Shown: one piece after another, positions 1-8,911 of the stretch
Layout: each line of letters starts with the position of its first letter
Numbering within the stretch: position 1 is the stretch's first letter
Source of the DNA: JALZAQ01 sp038253885
GTDB taxonomy: Bacteria; Gemmatimonadota; Gemmatimonadetes; Gemmatimonadales; Gemmatimonadaceae
Assembly (NCBI GenBank): GCA_038253885.1
Contig: JBBSGP010000015.1
Location: 9,875-73,874, forward strand
DNA length: 64,000 nucleotides
Direction: 5' to 3'
The notes under the pieces: generated by a model
Databases searched by the model: none
What the model saw: only the letters and a program-made list of their open reading frames with translations
Told to the model about the DNA's origin: nothing
Position numbers and translations under genes: made by a program

Positions 1-1
1 C

Positions 2-43
2 GACCGAATGCGCGCCTTCGCGGCCGCAGTTCGAGGGATGTGA
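2..43 (+). CDS. trpF: 3' end of an upstream trp gene, probably phosphoribosylanthranilate isomerase (partial)
   Basis: Only the last 13 codons lie in the window, ending at TGA 41-43. They read D-R-M-R-A-F-A-A-A-V-R-G-M, which resembles the usual C-terminal helix of TrpF. The stop overlaps the GTG start of trpB in a GTGA overlap, so the two are translationally adjacent. TrpF commonly precedes TrpB in trp operons. The identification rests on context and a very short peptide and is tentative. Confidence 0.45.
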   Translation, partial: DRMRAFAAAVRGM

Positions 44-1236
44 CCCGAATGGCCACGACCGCCCGCAATGACCGCTTCGGCGCCTTCGGGGGCCGCTACG
101 TCCCGGAGACGCTCATCCCGGCGCTCGACGACCTGGAGCGGGCGTACGAGGAGGCGGTTCGCGACCCGACCTTTCTCGCCGAGGTCGACAGTTTGCTCGG
201 AAGCTATGTGGGTCGTCCATCTCCGTTGAGCTCGGCACCGCGGCTATCGGCGGTCGTGGGCGCACCGGTTTGGCTCAAGCGAGAGGATCTCAACCATACC
301 GGAGCGCACAAGATCAACAACACGGTCGGCCAGGCGCTTCTGGCGGTCAGGATGGGGAAGCGCCGAATCATCGCCGAGACGGGAGCCGGCCAACACGGAG
401 TGGCGACAGCGACGATCTGCGCGCGCTTCGGCCTGGCCTGCGTGATCTACATGGGTGAAGAGGACATGCGCAGACAGGAGCTCAACGTCTTTCGCATGCG
501 GTTGATGGGGGCGCAGGTGGTGCCGGTGACGTCCGGCACCAGGACCCTGAAGGACGCGACAACGGAAGCGATTCGGGACTGGGTGACGACGGTGCCGGAG
601 AGTCACTACATCATCGGCTCGGTGGTCGGTCCGTCACCCTATCCGCGGATGGTGCGCGACTTTCAGGCCGTGATCGGTCGAGAGGCACGGAGGCAGATGC
701 TCGAGCAGGCAGGGAGGTTGCCCGCGACCGTCGTCGCGTGTGTCGGAGGGGGGTCGAACGCCATGGGGATCTTCGCGCCGTTCATCGAGGATGCCGACGT
801 CGAGCTCGTCGGGGTCGAAGCGGCCGGTGAAGGCCTCGACAGTGCACGGCATTCGGCGTCGCTCTCCCGCGGCCGGCCCGGCGTCCTTCACGGCGCTCTG
901 AGCTACCTGCTTCAGGACGAATCCGGCCAGGTGCATCCCGCTCATTCCATCTCTGCGGGTCTCGACTACCCCGGCGTCGGTCCGGAGCACTCCCATCTCA
1001 AGGACAGCGGTCGTGCGACCTACGTCGCCGTCACCGATGCCGATGCGGTGGCGGGATACGAGCTGCTGAGCCGACTGGAAGGGATCATCCCCGCTCTCGA
1101 GACTGCCCACGCCGTCGCCTGGGTCGCTGCCAGCGCCGGGCGGTGGGCCGGTGACAGCCCGGTGCTGCTGTGCATCAGCGGCCGGGGAGACAAGGACGTC
1201 AACGAGGTGATGCGCTACCTCGCATCCAGGCAGTGA
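40..1236 (+). CDS. trpB: Tryptophan synthase beta chain
   Basis: The 398-residue cytoplasmic PLP enzyme condenses indole and serine to tryptophan in the alpha2-beta2 complex with TrpA. The N-terminus carries the FGGRYVPETL signature. The PLP lysine is K91 in the HTGAHKINN motif, and the phosphate-binding GGGSNAMG loop and C-terminal CISGRGDKD follow. Length matches TrpB1. The GTG at 40 overlaps the upstream stop by four bases; ATG 49 is an alternative start. The 3' end overlaps the next gene by GTGA. Its partner trpA lies 3.2 kb downstream, separated by two genes unrelated to tryptophan synthesis. Confidence 0.97.
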   Translation: MTRMATTARNDRFGAFGGRYVPETLIPALDDLERAYEEAVRDPTFLAEVDSLLGSYVGRPSPLSSAPRLSAVVGAPVWLKREDLNHTGAHKINNTVGQALLAVRMGKRRIIAETGAGQHGVATATICARFGLACVIYMGEEDMRRQELNVFRMRLMGAQVVPVTSGTRTLKDATTEAIRDWVTTVPESHYIIGSVVGPSPYPRMVRDFQAVIGREARRQMLEQAGRLPATVVACVGGGSNAMGIFAPFIEDADVELVGVEAAGEGLDSARHSASLSRGRPGVLHGALSYLLQDESGQVHPAHSISAGLDYPGVGPEHSHLKDSGRATYVAVTDADAVAGYELLSRLEGIIPALETAHAVAWVAASAGRWAGDSPVLLCISGRGDKDVNEVMRYLASRQ

Positions 1237-2960
1237 CGAAGTCCGCCAGTCCGGCGTTCGGCAGCAGCGTCGTCCAGCCCGCGAGGACGACCACGGCGCG
1301 AGAGGCCGCGCCGCCCCCGCCGCCGGTAATACCGCTCATCGAGGTGCTCCTCCGCGACCTCTCCCGCGCGATTCGCACGCGGCAGCTCTACCTGCCGAAC
1401 AACCCGATCTACCAACGCGCGCTCGAGGCGGTCGGCGCTTCGTTCCGCAAGATCTGGGTGGCGTTGCCGGAGCTCGTCCTCGACATCTCGGAGGCCGAGT
1501 TCAAGTGGGACGGGATCACGGTGAGCAAGGATGAGGGGAAGGCCGATAGCCTGCCGTGGCTCTTCTACAAGGATGGCGTCCGTGGCCTGACGCTCCTCGA
1601 GGGCTTCGAGAAGCAGGAGCTTCTCACCTTGATGGATATTCTCGCCCGGGTGCGAAAGGCCACGACCGATGAGGACGATCTGCTGACGCTGCTGTGGGAG
1701 CAGGAATTCCTCTGCTTCCACTATCGTTACGTCGATTTCGCGCTGGAGGGGGTGCCGGATCTGGCGCTGCGCGAACCCCCGGTGCAAACCGGGGCGCCGG
1801 AACAGTCTCCCGAGGTCGCACCCGAGCCGCCGCCGACCGTATCGCCCGTGAAGATGGAAGATTTCGACTCGACGCTCTATTTCCTTGACGAGCACGAGAT
1901 CGAGTACCTCCGCGTACACGTCCAATCCGAGTATCAGGGCGACCTGCGGCGTAACGTGCTCGCGATGTTACTCGACATCTTCGAGCTCGAGGCGGACGGC
2001 GAAGTACGGGAGGAGATCTGCACCACGCTCGAGCGCGTGCTGCTCCATCTCCTCTACACGGAAGAGATCGGCGCGGTCGCCTACATTCTGCGGGAGAGCC
2101 GGATTGCCCGCGAGCGCGCGGTGTCGCTGGATGGCGCGCACCGGGATCGCGTTTCGCGCCTCGCCGAAAAGCTGAGCGTGCCGGAAGTTCTGTCGCAGCT
2201 TCTGGCGACGCTCGATGCCTCCTCCGAGATCACACCGAAGGAGGATCTCGAAGCGCTCTTTCGACAGCTCCTTCCGAGCGGCTTGGCCACCGTGCTCTCG
2301 TGGATGGGAAAGGTTCAGAACACCCGATTGAGAGCCTCGCTGGAGGACGCCGTGCTGACTCTGGCAGGGGCCAATGTGGCTGAGCTGGTGCGGCTGCTCC
2401 AGTCGCCCGATCCGGTTCTCGCTGCCGAAGCGGCTCGGCGCGCGGGACAGCTCAAGACCACGGGGGCCGTCGCCGGACTCGCAAAGCTGCTGAGCGCGGC
2501 TCAGCCGGCCGTCCGCCTCGCGGCCGTGAACGCTTTGACCGAGATCGGCTCACCGGGTGCACTGGGACATCTGGCGGACGCGATGGAAGATGCCGACCGC
2601 GACGTTCGGGTCGCAGCGATTCGGGCTGTTGGCACACGCGGGCATTCCGCTGCGCTGCCAAAGCTCCAGGATGTGCTGTTCAGCAAGACGCTCCGGGACA
2701 CCGATCTCTCCGAGAAGATGGTCGTCTTCGAGGCGTACAGCGGACTCGCCGGTGAGTCCGGCATCCCGGTTCTCGCCGGAATGCTCAACGGTCGTCGCTT
2801 GATCGGGCGGCGGGAGGGCGGAGAGATTCGCGCCTGTGCCGCCTACGCGCTGGGCAGGATCAAATCGGAGGCCGCGGTCGCAGAGCTTCGCCGCTCATCG
2901 GCGGACAAGGATGCGCTGGTGAAGAGCGCCGTCAATAAAGCGCTGCGCGGGACGACCTGA
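1233..2960 (+). CDS. HEAT-repeat protein with an N-terminal domain shared with the next gene
   Basis: The protein has 575 residues. The GTG at 1233 overlaps the trpB stop by four bases. Residues 1-33 are Pro/Thr/Ala-rich and probably disordered. Residues about 36-190 form a domain with an RTRQLYLPNNP motif (49-58). This region aligns by eye with residues 46-185 of the next protein, which has RTVKLYPADN at the same place. A Pro-rich linker (about 195-215) follows. The C-terminal third consists of HEAT-like repeats of the form AAEAARRAGQL, VRLAAVNALTEIG and VRVAAIRAVGTRG, typical of protein-protein scaffolds. There is no signal peptide or membrane segment. Function is unknown; it is probably a partner of the HD-GYP protein downstream. 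Confidence 0.75.
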   Translation: MTKSASPAFGSSVVQPARTTTAREAAPPPPPVIPLIEVLLRDLSRAIRTRQLYLPNNPIYQRALEAVGASFRKIWVALPELVLDISEAEFKWDGITVSKDEGKADSLPWLFYKDGVRGLTLLEGFEKQELLTLMDILARVRKATTDEDDLLTLLWEQEFLCFHYRYVDFALEGVPDLALREPPVQTGAPEQSPEVAPEPPPTVSPVKMEDFDSTLYFLDEHEIEYLRVHVQSEYQGDLRRNVLAMLLDIFELEADGEVREEICTTLERVLLHLLYTEEIGAVAYILRESRIARERAVSLDGAHRDRVSRLAEKLSVPEVLSQLLATLDASSEITPKEDLEALFRQLLPSGLATVLSWMGKVQNTRLRASLEDAVLTLAGANVAELVRLLQSPDPVLAAEAARRAGQLKTTGAVAGLAKLLSAAQPAVRLAAVNALTEIGSPGALGHLADAMEDADRDVRVAAIRAVGTRGHSAALPKLQDVLFSKTLRDTDLSEKMVVFEAYSGLAGESGIPVLAGMLNGRRLIGRREGGEIRACAAYALGRIKSEAAVAELRRSSADKDALVKSAVNKALRGTT

Positions 2961-4486
2961 TGACCAGCCCGCTCCGCAGCGGCTCGTCACGCTCTCTCAC
3001 ACCGGCCAGCGTTCTCGCCGCCGCGACTTCGGCAGCACAGCAGACCTCAGCGACGCTCGCGGATCGCGGGGGCGATGCTTTTATCCGCCGTCGCGGACGC
3101 GAGCTCCTGTTCGCCTTCTACGGCGCGCTGCGGACGGTGAAGCTGTATCCGGCCGACAACGCGGTGGTGCAGCAGTCTCTCGACGAGCTGCTCAATACCA
3201 GCGCCGGAGTTCTGGCGCACGAGCACGAGCTGGAGCTCAGGGCCACCGGCGAGTTCCTGTTCATCAACGGGACCCGCCTGCGGCTCGATCTCGAGCACGA
3301 CTCCAGCATCTCACGCTCCTTCTCGAGTCTGTTCCGGGGATGCGGCATTGGTCTCTTCCGGGTGCGCGAGGGCGCCGCCAAGGCAGACTGGTTGCATCTC
3401 CTCAACGTTCTGAACGCCGTGCCGCCCGGCGAGCCGGACCAGCGACGCCAGATGGTGATCGACAAGCTCGCCGCCAACGGGGTCATCAGCTTCGAGCTGG
3501 GGCCGCCGACCGACACCGAGGAAGAGTTCCGCGAGAAGTCCAAGGAAGCGGCCAAGCGCACGTACGCCCAATCGGTGACGCTGACGAAGGACGTCATCAA
3601 CTCCGTTCGGATGGGAAAGAGCCCGAACATCAAGAAGATCAAACGTGTCGTGCAGGGCATCGTGGACCAGATTCTCAACGAGGAAACCTCGTTGATCGGG
3701 CTCACGACGCTCCACGACTACGACGAGTACACGTTCACCCACAGCGTTAACGTGTGCATCTTCGCGATCGCTCTCGGTCGGAAGCTGGGCTTCAACCGTC
3801 TGCAGGTTTACGAGCTCGGCATCGCCGCGCTGCTACACGATATCGGGAAGACCCGGATCCCCCTCGAGGTGCTCAACAAGCCTGGCGGCCTCACCGAGAG
3901 CGAGTGGCGCACGATGACGAACCACCCCTGGCTCGGCGTCCTGTCGCTCTTCCAGATGCACCCGCAGGACATTCCCTTCCGTGCGCTGGTCGTGGCCTTC
4001 GAGCACCACAAGAAGATCGACCTCAGCGGCTATCCGAAGCACATCCGGCCGCGAGAGATGAGCATCTTCAGCAAGATCGTGGCGGTCGTGGACTCCTACG
4101 ATGCCGCCACGTCGCGCCGCGTCTACCAGACGACCCCGCTATCGCCGGCCGATGTCCTCCACGAGATGCGGACGAATCGCAGCCGGGGAATGGATCAGGT
4201 CGTTCTCAAGGGCTTCATGAGTCTCATCGGGCACTTCCCCGTGGGCACCTGCGTGGTGCTGGACACGATGGAGCTCGCGGTGGTGCACGCCGTGAATCCC
4301 ATCGCTGAAGCCGTGTCGCGTCCCATCGTTCGCATTGTCGGCGACGAGCGCGGGCATCTCCTCCATCCGGGCCATCTGGTGGATCTGAACGAGCGCGCGC
4401 CCGGGGCGACGGCCCACGCGCGCACGATCATCAAGATCGTGGACCCCGACCGCCATGGCATCCGGGTCTCCGACTATTTCGTCTGA
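2960..4486 (+). CDS. HD-GYP-type phosphodiesterase protein (c-di-GMP family)
   Basis: The 508-residue soluble protein starts at an ATG overlapping the previous stop by one base (TGATG). Residues about 46-185 match the N-terminal domain of the upstream HEAT protein, including the LYP motif at 62-64. The C-terminal HD-GYP domain begins near 225. It has HSVNV, the catalytic HDIGKTRIP motif (HD at 293-294), NHPWLG, EHH (348-350) and SGYP (356-359), followed by IVAVVDSYDA. HD-GYP enzymes hydrolyse c-di-GMP or related cyclic dinucleotides. The usual HHExxDGxGYP reads HHKKIDLSGYP here, so activity is likely but unproven. It overlaps trpA by 32 bases. Confidence 0.85.
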   Translation: MTSPLRSGSSRSLTPASVLAAATSAAQQTSATLADRGGDAFIRRRGRELLFAFYGALRTVKLYPADNAVVQQSLDELLNTSAGVLAHEHELELRATGEFLFINGTRLRLDLEHDSSISRSFSSLFRGCGIGLFRVREGAAKADWLHLLNVLNAVPPGEPDQRRQMVIDKLAANGVISFELGPPTDTEEEFREKSKEAAKRTYAQSVTLTKDVINSVRMGKSPNIKKIKRVVQGIVDQILNEETSLIGLTTLHDYDEYTFTHSVNVCIFAIALGRKLGFNRLQVYELGIAALLHDIGKTRIPLEVLNKPGGLTESEWRTMTNHPWLGVLSLFQMHPQDIPFRALVVAFEHHKKIDLSGYPKHIRPREMSIFSKIVAVVDSYDAATSRRVYQTTPLSPADVLHEMRTNRSRGMDQVVLKGFMSLIGHFPVGTCVVLDTMELAVVHAVNPIAEAVSRPIVRIVGDERGHLLHPGHLVDLNERAPGATAHARTIIKIVDPDRHGIRVSDYFV

Positions 4487-5255
4487 CGCGATCAGGCGCC
4501 GCTTCGCCGAGCTGCGCGCACAGCAGCGCAAGGCACTGGTCGTTTACCTCACGGCAGGACATCCGGACAACGATCGGTCGCTGGAGCTGTTGCGCGGCGT
4601 CGCCGACGCCGGCGCCGACGTGGTGGAGGTAGGCGTTCCGTTCTCGGATCCGATGGCCGACGGGCCGGTGATTCAGGCCAGCTCCCAACAGGCCCTGGAA
4701 GCCGGCATGACGTACGATCTCTCGCTCGAGCTGATCCACCGCGCCCGACTGCCCATTCCGATCATCCTGTTCACCTACTTGAACCCGCTGCTTGCCGCCG
4801 GGCCCGATGCGCTCGATCGCGCGAGCGCCGCCGGAGCTCACGGCATCCTGATCACCGATCTCCCCGTGGGCGCGGACCCCGTTCGCGAAGCCTGGCTCGG
4901 CGACGGACCCCTGGCGTTCGTCCGGCTCGTGGCGCCGACCACGCCGCTCGCGCGGATGGAGGAGATCGCTCGCTACGGTAGCGGATTCGTCTATCTGATC
5001 AGTCGACTCGGCGTGACGGGAGAGCGCGGCCAGCTGCCGCCCGAGCTGCCCCAGACCATCGCTCGTCTCCGCAGCATCACCGAGCTGCCGATCTGTGTCG
5101 GCTTCGGCATCTCGCGGCCCGAACAGGCGAGGGAGGTGGCGGCGATGGCAGATGGTGTCGTGGTGGGGAGCGCTGTGGTGCGGGAAGCCGGGAGCAGCGT
5201 CCAGAGCGCGCTCACGCTCGTGAGCCTGCTCCGCCAGGCAATCGATCGCGGATGA
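4455..5255 (+). CDS. trpA: Tryptophan synthase alpha chain
   Basis: The 266-residue TIM-barrel enzyme cleaves indole-3-glycerol phosphate to indole, which is channelled to TrpB. It shows the LTAGHPD motif, VEVGVPFSDPMADGP with the catalytic Glu and Asp, the ITDLPV strand, and a C-terminal phosphate-binding segment (VGFGIS, GVVVGSAVV). Length is standard. The ATG at 4455 lies inside the 3' end of the HD-GYP gene, implying translational coupling. The gene ends 12 bp before a convergent gene, with no obvious terminator between them. Confidence 0.96.
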   Translation: MASGSPTISSDAIRRRFAELRAQQRKALVVYLTAGHPDNDRSLELLRGVADAGADVVEVGVPFSDPMADGPVIQASSQQALEAGMTYDLSLELIHRARLPIPIILFTYLNPLLAAGPDALDRASAAGAHGILITDLPVGADPVREAWLGDGPLAFVRLVAPTTPLARMEEIARYGSGFVYLISRLGVTGERGQLPPELPQTIARLRSITELPICVGFGISRPEQAREVAAMADGVVVGSAVVREAGSSVQSALTLVSLLRQAIDRG

Positions 5256-5267
5256 CGCTCTGGCTGA

Positions 5268-6716
5268 CTATCCGCGTGAGTCAGCAGCGGGCGGATCGCG
5301 ATCCACTCTCAGCGCGCGCTCGAGCTCGGCGCTCGGTCGAACGGTGAGAGTCTTTGACCGGGACAACAGCACCAGTCCGGCAGCGGCTCCGCGCGGTTTG
5401 CGAACGTACTTCCGCCGCGTCCAATCCACCGGCACCACGGCCGAGCCGCGGGAGCGGCTGTGCCAGGCGGCCAGCTGCGCCGCCTGCTGCAGGTCCCTCG
5501 CGGGCGGAGGATCGTCGTGCTGCCAGCGGAGCACGACATGAGCCCCACTCGCATCACGAGCGTGTAGCCAGACGTCTTCCGGAGCCGCGGTCCGGAAGGT
5601 GAGCTCATCGTTCGATGCGGCTCCCCGTCCGACCCAGATGTCGAGACCTCCGGACGATCGATAACTCCGATAGGGGAGGGAATCCGAGGCACGTTGGCGT
5701 CTCCCCCCCGCGCTGGGCTTGCGGCGGCGCGCCGGAGCCGGTGGTCCCTCTCTCTCCATGCGCGCGATCCGCTCCGGCAGACGCGCCAGCGCCCGCTCCA
5801 TGGAGCGGGCCTGGGAAAAAAGACGCTCAGCGGCGTCGACGGACCGCTCGCCCGGTCGCGGCTCGAGCGATATCCCCGATCCATCCTCGAGCGCGATCCG
5901 ATCAGGCACGGGACGGTCGCCAAGTGTGCTCAGCACGTTGGCGGCCGCGCGCAACCGGGCGGCGTCGCCGGCGCGCTCCAGCTCCCGCCGCATTCTGGCC
6001 AGCGCGCGGGCGCGGGGATCGTCCCGCGTGTCCAACGGGCTGGGCTCGACAGCATCGGTCGCGATGAGAGAGGACGCCGGAACAGCATGCGAGCACATGG
6101 GAAAAGGCACGAGCTCTTCTCCGCAGCGAGCTGGCGAAGGGGGAGGCAGCTCGCACAGCATCAGGTAGCGTTGGACGATCTGCTGCGGCTCGCTGAGCAG
6201 CCAAGACGCCACGATCGCGCTCATCCAGCGGCCGTGCTGCAGATCCGCGGCGCTGCGCGTGTCGGCCGCGGCGAGGAGCTCGGCCGTCGAGAGCAAGGGT
6301 CGCGGCGCGGACGGCGGCGGCACCTCGGCCCCACAGCTCGCCAGGCGGTGTCCGCCTTCCCGAATCAGTTGAGCGCCGCGAGCCGCCGGAACGAGTGAGA
6401 TCTCGAGACGCGCGGATTGGGTCGCCGAGCCTCGGAAGCGCCCACCTTTCTCCATCGAGACGACGAGTCGTCGATCGTCCACCGGCGCCTCGACGCCGAC
6501 CAGCTGCCAACCGCCGAGATGTCCCGAGCCGTCGGGCTGGGGGATCTCACGAGCCACCACCACTGACGACCGGAGGTCGAGGCAAACCGCTTCCGAGCCA
6601 GCGACGGACACCGTCACCGTGCGCGCCCGGCGCGACAGATGGCAGCCAACAACGCGACGACCGCTCCAACGTGCACCGAGTTCGCGCGCGAGATAATGGG
6701 CGGTCAGGCTGTCCAC
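5268..6716 (-). CDS. rqcH: RqcH/NFACT-family ribosome quality control protein
   Basis: The 482-residue protein starts at GTG (6714-6716). Its N-terminus (residues 1-90) matches the NFACT-N fold. The C-terminal NFACT-R (DUF814) domain is clear: SGGLDIWVGR, NDELTF, then the diagnostic DVWLHARDASGAHVVLR segment and WTRRKYVRKPRG. Family members bind stalled 50S-peptidyl-tRNA complexes and in bacteria add C-terminal alanine tails that mark nascent chains for degradation. It is shorter than the approximately 570-residue Bacillus protein, mainly in the central coiled-coil region. It diverges from folK. Confidence 0.88.
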   Translation of the reverse strand: MDSLTAHYLARELGARWSGRRVVGCHLSRRARTVTVSVAGSEAVCLDLRSSVVVAREIPQPDGSGHLGGWQLVGVEAPVDDRRLVVSMEKGGRFRGSATQSARLEISLVPAARGAQLIREGGHRLASCGAEVPPPSAPRPLLSTAELLAAADTRSAADLQHGRWMSAIVASWLLSEPQQIVQRYLMLCELPPPSPARCGEELVPFPMCSHAVPASSLIATDAVEPSPLDTRDDPRARALARMRRELERAGDAARLRAAANVLSTLGDRPVPDRIALEDGSGISLEPRPGERSVDAAERLFSQARSMERALARLPERIARMEREGPPAPARRRKPSAGGRRQRASDSLPYRSYRSSGGLDIWVGRGAASNDELTFRTAAPEDVWLHARDASGAHVVLRWQHDDPPPARDLQQAAQLAAWHSRSRGSAVVPVDWTRRKYVRKPRGAAAGLVLLSRSKTLTVRPSAELERALRVDRDPPAADSRG

Positions 6717-6729
6717 GGGCGTTCCCGGT

Positions 6730-6758
6730 TTGACACGCGCGCACGATGCCGGTACGTT
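6730..6758 (+). promoter_or_regulatory. Promoter for folK-panB-panC operon
   Basis: TTGACA (6730-6735), a 17-bp spacer and TACGTT (6753-6758) form a near-consensus promoter. The predicted start near 6765 leaves a leader of about 50 nt before ATG 6814. It also rules out the in-frame TTG at 6730 as the folK start. Confidence 0.6.
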
Positions 6759-6813
6759 CCCGCCGTGTCAACGTTTCTCGCCGGCGTTGCGAAGCGAGGC
6801 GGATGCTAAGCTC

Positions 6814-7233
6814 ATGCGCGACGTGGCCTTCATCGCGCTCGGATCGAATCTCGGCGATCGTTTCGGGCACCTCGCGGCAGCGCGAACCGCGCTCGAGAAC
6901 CTGCCGGAAAGCCGTGTGATCGGCGCCTCGGCGATCGAGGAGACTGCGCCGCTCGACGGTCGCCCACAACCGCCCTTCTTCAATCAGATGATCGCTCTCG
7001 AGACGACGCTGGCTCCGCGTGTACTGCTCGGCGCGCTCCAGCAAATCGAGCGTGCTCTCGGCCGGCGGCGGGGCGAACGGTGGGACAACCGGACGATCGA
7101 TCTCGACATCGTCTGCTTCCAGCGACAGACCGTGGATGAGCCGGATCTGGTCGTGCCGCACCCCGGGCTGATGGAGCGCGACTTCTGGCAGCGGGAGCTC
7201 GTCGAGCTCGGCTTCTTCCGCGCGACGACGTGA
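6814..7233 (+). CDS. folK: 2-amino-4-hydroxy-6-hydroxymethyldihydropteridine diphosphokinase
   Basis: The 139-residue HPPK transfers pyrophosphate from ATP to 6-hydroxymethyl-dihydropterin in folate synthesis. Evidence is the N-terminal FIALGSNLGDR, QPPFFNQMIALET, and the family signature RWDNRTIDLDIV with metal-binding aspartates. At 139 residues it is about 20 shorter than typical HPPK, and the C-terminal arm after HPGLMERDFW is reduced. The start was set at ATG 6814 because a good promoter lies over the upstream in-frame TTG. The stop overlaps panB by GTGA. Confidence 0.92.
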   Translation: MRDVAFIALGSNLGDRFGHLAAARTALENLPESRVIGASAIEETAPLDGRPQPPFFNQMIALETTLAPRVLLGALQQIERALGRRRGERWDNRTIDLDIVCFQRQTVDEPDLVVPHPGLMERDFWQRELVELGFFRATT

Positions 7234-8054
7234 GCAGCGGCGAGCGGTCGGTCGCGAAGCCCGTCACCGTCCGGGACTTCCATTCGAAGAAAGAGCGGGG
7301 CGAGAAGCTCGTTCTCTGCACGGCATACGATGCCCTGTTCGGGCGGCTGGTGGATGAGTCCGGTGTGGACGGCATCCTGGTCGGTGACTCCGTCGGCATG
7401 GTTCACGCCGGCTTCAGCTCCACTCTGCCGGTGACGCTGGACCAGATGATCTATCACGGCGCGGCTGCCCGGCGCGGAGTGACCCGCGCGATGCTCATCA
7501 TCGATATGCCGTTTCTGACCTACCAGGTGTCAGTCGACGATGCGCTGCGAAACTGCGGGCGTGTGATGCAGGAAACGCTCGCCCAGGGGGTGAAGCTCGA
7601 AGGCGGCACGGACGAGGTCGTCGCGGCGATTCGCGGGGTGACCCGGCTGGGGGTTCCGGTGATGGGCCACCTCGGCTTCACCCCCCAGTCGGTGCATGCG
7701 TTGGGCGGCTTCCGGGTGCAGGGGCGCACCAGCGACGACGCGGCGCGGCTCATCGACGAAGCGCGGCGGGTGGAAGATGCGGGCGCGTTCGCGATCGTCC
7801 TCGAGCTTCTCCCCGCTGACGTGGCCGCCGAGGTGAGTGGCGCCGTCGCGATTCCCACCATCGGCATCGGTGCCGGAGCGTCCTGTGATGGACAGGTGCT
7901 GGTGCTCCCCGACCTGCTCGGCCTGAACGATCGATTCAACCCGAAGTTTCTGAAGCGCTACGCCTCTCTCGCTGGCGATGTTCGAGCAGCGGTGCAGCGA
8001 TTCGCCGAGGACGTACGCGCGGGACGATATCCCGATGGCGATCACAGCTTCTGA
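7230..8054 (+). CDS. panB: 3-methyl-2-oxobutanoate hydroxymethyltransferase
   Basis: PanB (274 residues) makes ketopantoate from alpha-ketoisovalerate and methylene-tetrahydrofolate, the first committed step of pantothenate synthesis. It shows LCTAYDALFGRLVDE, GDSVGMV with the metal-binding Asp, IIDMPF, KLEGG, GHLGFTPQS and the IGIGAG loop. GTG 7230 lies in a GTGA overlap with folK. It is followed after 5 bp by panC. A panD gene for beta-alanine supply is not in the window. Confidence 0.96.
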   Translation: MSSGERSVAKPVTVRDFHSKKERGEKLVLCTAYDALFGRLVDESGVDGILVGDSVGMVHAGFSSTLPVTLDQMIYHGAAARRGVTRAMLIIDMPFLTYQVSVDDALRNCGRVMQETLAQGVKLEGGTDEVVAAIRGVTRLGVPVMGHLGFTPQSVHALGGFRVQGRTSDDAARLIDEARRVEDAGAFAIVLELLPADVAAEVSGAVAIPTIGIGAGASCDGQVLVLPDLLGLNDRFNPKFLKRYASLAGDVRAAVQRFAEDVRAGRYPDGDHSF

Positions 8055-8059
8055 GCCTC

Positions 8060-8911
8060 GTGCGCACCGTAGAGCCGATCGCCGAGCTGCGCCGGCTGCT
8101 CGCGGAGCACCGGACGGGGGGAGGTCGGATCGCGATGGTGCCCACTATGGGGTTTCTGCACGAAGGGCATCTCCGCCTCGTCGACGAGGCGAGGCGAAGG
8201 GGCTCGCTCGTCGTGATGAGCATCTTCGTGAATCCGCTGCAGTTCTCGCCATCCGAGGACCTGAGTCGTTATCCGCGGGATCTCGCCGGAGACGCGTCCA
8301 AAGCGGCGGAGCGCGGAGTGGACGTCCTCTTCACTCCCAGGACGGAAACCATGTATCCCGCCGGCGCACCCGCCATCGAGGTGAGGTCACGTTCGCTGGC
8401 CGACCGATGGGAGGGCGCCGTACGCCCCGCACATTTCACGGGCGTGCTCACCGTTGTCGCGAAGCTTCTCAATATCGCGCAGCCTGATTCCGCAATCTTC
8501 GGGCAGAAGGACATCCAGCAGTCCATCCTGGTGAGCGCGATGGCCCGCGACCTGAATTTTCCGGTCGAGATCGTCGTCACACCAACGGTGCGCGAGCAGG
8601 ACGGTCTCGCGATGTCGAGCCGCAACTCGTACCTGCAGGGAGACGACCGGAAACGCGCGACCGTGTTATGGCGTGCGTTGCGCGCGATCTCGAGGTCGTT
8701 CGATGAGGGAGAGCGCTCCGCGACGACTCTCGAAGAGGTAGGGCGAGAGGTGATGCGTAGCGAGCCCTCCGTTGCGGTGGACTATCTGGCCGTCGCCGAT
8801 CCGGATCGTCTCGAGCCAGTGCGCCAGGCGACGCGTGGAACGGTGGTTGCCCTGGCAGCTCGCGTCGGCGGCACGCGGTTGATCGACAACACAATCCTCG
8901 GCGCGGCGTGA
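8060..8911 (+). CDS. panC: Pantothenate synthetase
   Basis: PanC (283 residues) joins pantoate and beta-alanine with ATP through a pantoyl-adenylate. It is a HIGH-type nucleotidyltransferase: VPTMGFLHEGHLRLV contains the HxGH motif, FVNPLQF follows, FGQKD binds nucleotide, and MSSRN is the KMSKS-like loop. The C-terminal dimerisation domain is complete. GTG 8060 is five bases after panB, and the stop is shared with the next gene through GTGA. Confidence 0.96.
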   Translation: MRTVEPIAELRRLLAEHRTGGGRIAMVPTMGFLHEGHLRLVDEARRRGSLVVMSIFVNPLQFSPSEDLSRYPRDLAGDASKAAERGVDVLFTPRTETMYPAGAPAIEVRSRSLADRWEGAVRPAHFTGVLTVVAKLLNIAQPDSAIFGQKDIQQSILVSAMARDLNFPVEIVVTPTVREQDGLAMSSRNSYLQGDDRKRATVLWRALRAISRSFDEGERSATTLEEVGREVMRSEPSVAVDYLAVADPDRLEPVRQATRGTVVALAARVGGTRLIDNTILGAA

